DNA from: Penaeus vannamei
Taxonomy: Eukaryota > Arthropoda > Malacostraca > Decapoda > Penaeidae
Direction of reading: 5' to 3'
Length of the DNA stretch: 11,945 bases
Assembly (NCBI RefSeq): GCF_042767895.1
Contig: NC_091550.1
Coordinates: 17,209,423 to 17,221,367 of the forward strand
The translations under genes and the position numbers were made by a program. Positions 7,991-11,945 of the stretch are shown here, piece by piece. The notes beneath the pieces were generated by a model. That model worked only from the letters and a program-made list of their open reading frames with translations, searched no databases and had not been told where the DNA came from. Numbering within the stretch: the first letter of the stretch is position 1; the number at the start of each line of letters is the position of its first letter.

Positions 7991-8792
7991 ATCAACCCTC
8001 AGCCTACAGCTCCCTCTGTCTTCCCCCACCTCCTTCGCCTTCACCCCCTACAACCCCCATTCCCCTCCCCTCTCCAACAGCTCCTTCCCGCCTCTATCCC
8101 ATCCTTCCCCACATCACTCACCCACCCCCTACAACTCTAACCACGTCCATTCCCCTCTTCCTCCCTTCCCCACCTTCACCAACACCCTTTACCCAACAGC
8201 TTTTTGCCTCCCCTCCTCCCCATATCACTCCCCTCCTTCCCCACACCATCAACTTTTCCCCTACAGCTCCTTCCTCCAATTCCCCTGTACGTTAATCCTG
8301 CTCTATCTCCCTCCCTCCTTCACCAACAACCTTTCCCCCAACAGCTCCTCCTTACCTCCATCCCCTTCTCCCCTCCTTCCCCAACAGTTCCCCTATCGCT
8401 TCTCTTTTTCATCTTCCATCTCCTCATTCTCCTCCTCTTCTTCCTCTTTCTCCTCCATCCTTCCATTTCCCCTCCCTCCTTCATCAACACCCGTTTCCCA
8501 GAAGCTTCTCCATTCTACTCCCCTCCTTCCCCACGCCATTACCCCTTCCCCAACAGCTCCTCCTTCCTCTATCCTCTCCTTCCACTCCCTCCTTCACCCC
8601 TTCCCCTTCCCCTACAACTCCATTCTGCTCTATCTCTCTCCCTCCTTCACCAACACCCTTTCCCCAACAGCTCCTTCTGGCCTCCATCCCCCAACCTACT
8701 CCTCTCCTTTACCATCATCACCCCTTCCCCAACATCTTCCTCCATCCTTCCCTTCCCCCTCTCCTACCTTACCTGTTCCTCTCCCCCTCCCC
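7991..8792. repeat. Pyrimidine block with ~163-bp higher-order repeat
   Basis: C/T-rich DNA with some A. The composite word CTTCACCAACACCCTTTCCC, followed by CAACAGCTCC, recurs with changes at 8174, 8318, 8479 and 8645, giving steps of 144, 161 and 166 bp. A longer shared block beginning CTGCTCTATCTC occurs at 8298 and 8625, 327 bp apart, about twice the monomer. Smaller CCCCAACAGC words also occur between these. The long frames are P/S/L/T-rich with no domain. Confidence 0.8.
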
Positions 8793-8818
8793 CATTCTAA
8801 GGAATGCTAAGGGGAGAG
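8779..8818. other. Imperfect inverted repeat at pyrimidine-purine switch
   Basis: CTCTCCCC (8779-8786) pairs with GGGGAGAG (8811-8818). Inside, CATTC (8793-8797) pairs with GAATG (8802-8806) around the loop TAAG. The internal loop is 6 by 4 bases. The hairpin tip sits exactly where the strand changes from pyrimidine to purine. Confidence 0.45.
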
Positions 8819-9055
8819 TGAGGGCCGGGAGTTGGGGATGGGAGTGGGAGATGGGAGTGGGGGATGGGAGTGGAGGGTGGGAGTGGGAGGTGGGAGGTGG
8901 GAATGGGAGGTGAGAGTTGGGGCCGGGAGTGGGAGGCGGGAGTGGAGGCCGGGAGTGGGAGGTGGGAGTGGAAGGTGAGAGTGAGGCCGGGAGTGGGAGG
9001 CGGGAGTGGTGGCCGGGAGTGGGAGGGGGGAGGGGGAAGTGGGGGAGTGGAGAGG
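8811..9055. repeat. G-rich minisatellite, 12-13-bp unit
   Basis: The core GGGAGTGGGAGGY repeats across the block, with GGCCGGGAGT at 8823, 8921, 8947, 8985 and 9011. The 26-bp and 38-bp spacings are two and three core lengths. Runs of three or more G recur every 4-7 bases along the whole length, so many overlapping G-quadruplexes are possible on the + strand. Open frames here are G/E/R/W/V-only. Confidence 0.9.
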
Positions 9056-9315
9056 TAGATAATTAAGTGATACTATCGTCGAGGACATTTTTCATGATAA
9101 TTGTCAGCAGTGAGGTAATGTATGTCTTGAGATGGCTTTGGGAGCATTTTTCACGAGAAACAAAGACTTCTTCGTGATGTATATACTATTTTTTTCTGAT
9201 ATTTACGACAGCTATTTCCTCTTCGCATGTTTAAAGTGATTAGGAGATGAGGGAGGTATGCTCTTACCTAATGTGTGTTGACACGAGAATTTCTTTGCGT
9301 TGGTGAAAAATCTGT
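9056..9315. other. Unique AT-leaning stretch; no gene seen
   Basis: About 260 bases of ordinary sequence. CATTTTTCA occurs twice, near 9086 and 9147. GATAA lies at 9096-9100. CTTACCT near 9265 would be a splice donor on the - strand, but nothing coding lies beside it. Confidence 0.6.
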
Positions 9316-9510
9316 CTCCTTCTCTCTCTCTTTTTCTCGATCTCCCCCCCCTTTTTCCCCGCTTCCTTCCTCTCTCTCTTCCTTTCTCTAATTCTCTCCT
9401 CTTTTTCTCTTTTCTCCTCTTTCTCTCTTCTCTCTCTCTTTTCTCCTGTCTTTCTCTCTTCTCTCTCTCTCTCTCTTTTCTCTCTCTTTCTCTTTCTCTC
9501 TATTTAGCTT
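9316..9510. repeat. CT-rich tract
   Basis: Irregular (CT)n/(CTTT)n DNA, for example TCTCTCTTTTCTCC repeats. It fades into T-rich sequence of normal complexity (9510-9660) in which I see no feature. Confidence 0.88.
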
Positions 9511-9659
9511 TATAGATATGTTGTATGTTTCCTTATTTATGAACCTATTCTCTGTTCCTTTGTATTTCCTATTTCTTGTTCTGTTTCTGTATCTATATTT
9601 TCTCTATCTAGGTGTCTGTTCTCTCTATACTCATCTTTATCTCTCTTTTTACTAATATG

Positions 9660-9803
9660 TCTATACACATACACATTCACACACCACACGCGTAAATATA
9701 TCTGTGTATCTGTCTATAAACATGTATCTATCACACACACACGCACACACACACACACCACATACACACACACATACACACACGCACACACACACACACA
9801 CAC

Positions 9804-9840
<37 letters not shown>

Positions 9841-9875
9841 AGTATACACACACACAGACACGCACGCACAAATAT
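9660..9875. repeat. (CA)n microsatellite
   Basis: ACAC-rich sequence, nearly pure (CA)n from 9732, interrupted by CG and TA steps such as ACACGCACAC. Alternating purine-pyrimidine DNA with CG steps is prone to the Z-form. Confidence 0.95.
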
Positions 9876-9879
9876 ACAT

Positions 9880-10145
9880 AATAGTTACCCGTATGGCTAC
9901 ATCAGTGACCGTTTCTTCGCTTCACCTTCGGCGCCTTCGCTTGCATCAGCCCCCTGGAGACCCCACCGCCGCGTCCCTCCGCTGGGTCGTCGCTCGAGGG
10001 TCCACTCCCGGCCCTTCGAGGTTCGGGGTTATCGGCGAGCTCGACCTTATCAGCGCCGCTAATATGATGTGATGTTCGATGATTGCAGACCTCTCGTCAG
10101 CTTATCATCTCTGCCGCCTCGCGCTTATCCCGGGCATCTCATTGG
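9880..10145. promoter_or_regulatory. CpG-rich spacer with GATA cluster
   Basis: About 260 bases of CpG-rich, non-repetitive DNA between (CA)n and pyrimidine repeats. TTATC, the reverse of GATAA, occurs at 10029, 10047, 10102 and 10125, all in the same orientation within 101 bases. A CCAAT-type ATTGG lies at 10141-10145. Several TTCG/CTTCGC words occur near 9915-9940. An open frame covers part of the spacer but carries no recognisable domain and begins inside (CA)n. A CpG-containing GATA cluster fits a cis-regulatory element; this is inference from motifs. Confidence 0.4.
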
Positions 10146-10149
10146 CGAA

Positions 10150-10277
10150 TCTGTTTTTTTTTCTCTTTCTGTGCTTGTCTTTGTCTGTCTTTCTATCTGT
10201 TTGTTTGTTTGTCTCATTGGTTTTGTATTCTCTCTCTCTCTTCGTTCTTTCTTTATATCTATCTGTTAATATATGTA

Positions 10278-10321
<44 letters not shown>

Positions 10322-10375
10322 CCCCTCTCTCTCTCTCTCTTTTTTTATATCTATCTATCAATCTATGTATCATTT
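10150..10375. repeat. Mixed TCTG/TTTG, (CT)n and TATC repeats
   Basis: A TCTG/TTTG-type tetranucleotide tract (about 10160-10215) is followed by (CT)n (10282-10319), C7 and more (CT)n. The word TTTATATCTATCT near 10252 recurs near 10344 with its following ATNTATGTATCATT. A copy of about 35 bp is thus repeated about 92 bp away, flanking the (CT)n. Confidence 0.9.
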
Positions 10376-10520
10376 CTCCGCGCCGCCTCGCTGTCCCCAT
10401 CGGAACCCCGTGTTTTGGCTTCACCAGAATGACACGCAGGAGGGACCCTCTCTCTCTCTCTCGACGTCCGGAGTCCACCATCGTATTGGAAGTCCAGTTC
10501 GCCGTAAAGAGGAAGATGTG
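10376..10520. other. Unique CpG-containing spacer; no gene called
   Basis: About 145 bases of ordinary complexity with a short (CT)n near 10449-10461. Frames on both strands pass through it but join low-complexity flanks. I recognise no protein motif. Confidence 0.55.
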
Positions 10521-11150
10521 GTGGGGAGGATAAAGCGAGGGGAGGGGGAGAGGCAGATAAAAGGGTAGGGGGAGGCGAGACGAACGGGACAGGGAAGGTG
10601 GAGGCAAGAGGGAGGAGGAAGGGGCCGGGGGAAGAAGGGGAGGGCGAGGGGCAGGAGAAGGGTCTAGGGGAGGCCAGAGGGAGGGGCAAGGGGGAGACGA
10701 GAGAGAAGGGAAGGAGTGGAGCAGATGAAGGGACCGGGGGCGGACAGAGGGAGGGGGAAGGGTGAGGCAAAAGGCAAGAAGGAGGGTAAAAGGACGCATA
10801 TAAAGGGGCCGGGGGAGACCAGAGGCAAAAAGGAGAAACAAGAGGAAGGTAAGAGGTACGTGGCAGGCGTGGCAAAAGGGAGATGCAAGAGAAGGCGAAG
10901 GTGAAGGGCAGATGAAGGAACCAGGGAAGCAGAGGTAAGAGTACATGGGAAGCAAGAGGCAAGAAAGAGAATCTAGGGTGAAGGAAAGAAGCAAGAGGAA
11001 CAGGGGCTGATAGAAGCAAGAGCCCATAAGGAGAGATAAAAGGAAGAAGAGAAGAAAGAGAAGAAAAGGACCATATAAAGGGACCAAATGAGACCAGAGA
11101 AGGAAGGGGAGGGAGCAAGAGGCAAGAGCGAAGAAGGGCGAGAGAAGCCC
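10521..11150. repeat. Purine block with ~37-bp degenerate repeat
   Basis: G/A-rich DNA. The word AAGGGRCCGGGGG...CCAGAGG recurs near 10658, 10728, 10803, 10915 and 11078. The intervals of about 70, 75, 112 and 163 bp mostly fit multiples of about 37 bp. Two units carry ATATAAAGG (TATAAAG at 10799-10805 and 11074-11080). The 370-codon and 251-codon frames on the - strand are L/S/P/F-rich and come from this composition. Confidence 0.75.
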
Positions 11151-11414
11151 TCTCGACGGGGATCTTAGCGTCCGGAGAAAATTAGAAGGCAGAGTCTCCG
11201 AAGCGGCTCGCGAGTCCGTCTCCACCCCCCCCCTTCCCCCCCTCCTTCCACACACCCCTACCCCCTCCTCTCGCCCGGGCACCGAAACGATCGGTCGCTT
11301 CGGTAAATGATCACCAAGATCGGCCATAATTGATACCCTAAGGTGTTGCAACGAGACAGCCCCGCACCTCCGCGAAGCCTTATCTCTCACGCGGCATCTT
11401 GCAAGACGCAGGTA
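11151..11414. other. CpG-containing spacer with a C-rich insert
   Basis: Non-repetitive sequence flanks a short pyrimidine tract (11220-11275). ACCGAA (11281-11286) and TTCGGT (11299-11304) form a 6-bp inverted repeat around a GATC-containing loop. GATCGG recurs near 11289 and 11320. TTATC lies at 11380-11384. No gene is visible. Confidence 0.55.
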
Positions 11415-11945
11415 GTGGTTTGGGCCAAGTTTATAGGCAATTGATTGGGTAGTTGGTGTGAAGTGGGTGGAGTTTCAGGTGGGGAGGGGGAAGGGGGGGG
11501 AAGGAGAAGATGGGGTTATGTGCGAGGGGGAGAATGGGTATGTGTGTGTGTGTGGGGGGGGGAAGAAGGGTTTGTTGGAGGAAGATAGAGATGGGTATAG
11601 GTAGAGTAAGGGGAAGAGGGGGGGGTGGAGAGGGGATGAAGGTAAGTTGGAGGGGGGAAGGGTATAGGGTGAGGGTAGGGTAGGGTAGTAGGGGCGGGAT
11701 AAGGGTGTGAAGATAGGGCATGGGGGGAAATAGAGGAGAGAGGGGGTAAGGGCAGAGAAGGGGGGAGGGGGAGGCAAGTGGCAAAAGGGAGGGGGGATAG
11801 TGTGAAGAAATGGCCGAAGAGAGGTTGGGGGAGGGGGTGGAGGGGGGAGGAGGGTTAGGAGAGAAGGAGGGCGGAAAGATTTGAGGATTTCGACGCTGGA
11901 AGAAAGAGGAACTGGAGAGGAGGAGGAGAAGGAGAAGAATAAGGA
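11415..11945. repeat. G-rich purine block with (TG)n and quadruplex motifs
   Basis: G-rich DNA with a short (TG)n (11540-11554) running into G9. The word GGGTGAGGGTAGGGTAGGG (11667-11685) matches the canonical four-tract G-quadruplex pattern with loops of 2-3 bases. GGTAAGT near 11641 looks like a splice donor but has no exon beside it. The block continues past the right edge of the window. The proline-rich - strand frames are artefacts. Confidence 0.85.

Noticed and set aside
10376..10440. Retroelement or gene fragment in the CpG-containing spacer
   Set aside because: Residues in both orientations look non-repetitive, but I could not match them to any known family.
10083..10568. 161-codon + strand frame and overlapping - strand 370-codon frame
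   Set aside because: Both pass through (CT)n and a purine block. The complex portion (about 10376-10520) is too short to support a family and no motif stands out.
11641..11690. Telomere repeat or splice donor GGTAAGT
   Set aside because: GGGTA is not the arthropod TTAGG unit and extends only a few copies; the donor has no neighbouring exon or acceptor.

Overview
The window looks like intergenic or intronic DNA from an animal nuclear genome. It is dominated by microsatellites, by minisatellites, and by kilobase-scale pyrimidine-rich and purine-rich blocks. I found no protein-coding gene, tRNA, rRNA, CRISPR array or intact mobile element that I can support. The density of (CT)n/(GA)n, (AT)n, (CA)n and (ATT)n repeats, with short CpG-rich spacers between them, resembles decapod crustacean genomes, particularly penaeid shrimp, which are known for extreme simple-repeat content. 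That assignment is an inference from style; no gene supports it.

Layout, left to right. 1-156 is an (ATT)n tract, ending in T10 and G16 runs (157-182). 183-990 is a pyrimidine block with a ~92-bp tandem repeat. 1081-1170 is a short purine block. 1221-2205 is a pyrimidine block with a perfect 79-bp tandem duplication. 2360-2800 is (CT)n. 2880-3640 is a purine block holding a 33-bp minisatellite. 3640-3990 is a CpG-rich island. 4015-4245 is (AT)n. 4246-4533 is more of the 33-bp purine family, and 4534-4723 is (GA)n. 4724-4835 is a small spacer with a symmetric GATA/E-box cluster. 4850-5140 is pyrimidine-rich. 5140-6110 is the longest stretch of non-repetitive sequence. 6110-6595 is a C-rich minisatellite. 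6656-7440 is a purine block. 7535-8795 is a pyrimidine block with a 20-bp array resembling 3' splice acceptors and a ~163-bp higher-order repeat. 8810-9055 is a G-rich minisatellite. 9060-9315 is unique. 9316-9510 is CT-rich. 9660-9875 is (CA)n. 9880-10145 is a CpG-rich spacer with four GATA sites. 10150-10375 is mixed simple repeats. 10375-10520 is unique. 10520-11150 is a purine minisatellite. 11150-11415 is a CpG-containing spacer. 11415-11945 is G-rich.

The clearest large-scale property is alternation of strand composition. Pyrimidine and purine blocks change over about ten times, and nearly always at short spacers of ordinary complexity that carry most of the CpGs and GATAA motifs. Many long open reading frames cross the window, but they exist because pure purine or pyrimidine tracts make few stop codons; their translations are S/L/P/F- or R/E/K/G-only.

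No set of genes works together here. The best candidates for function are the short CpG/GATA spacers as possible cis-regulatory DNA, and the repeats as DNA likely to form triplexes, cruciforms or quadruplexes. I did not find evidence for a new biological system.
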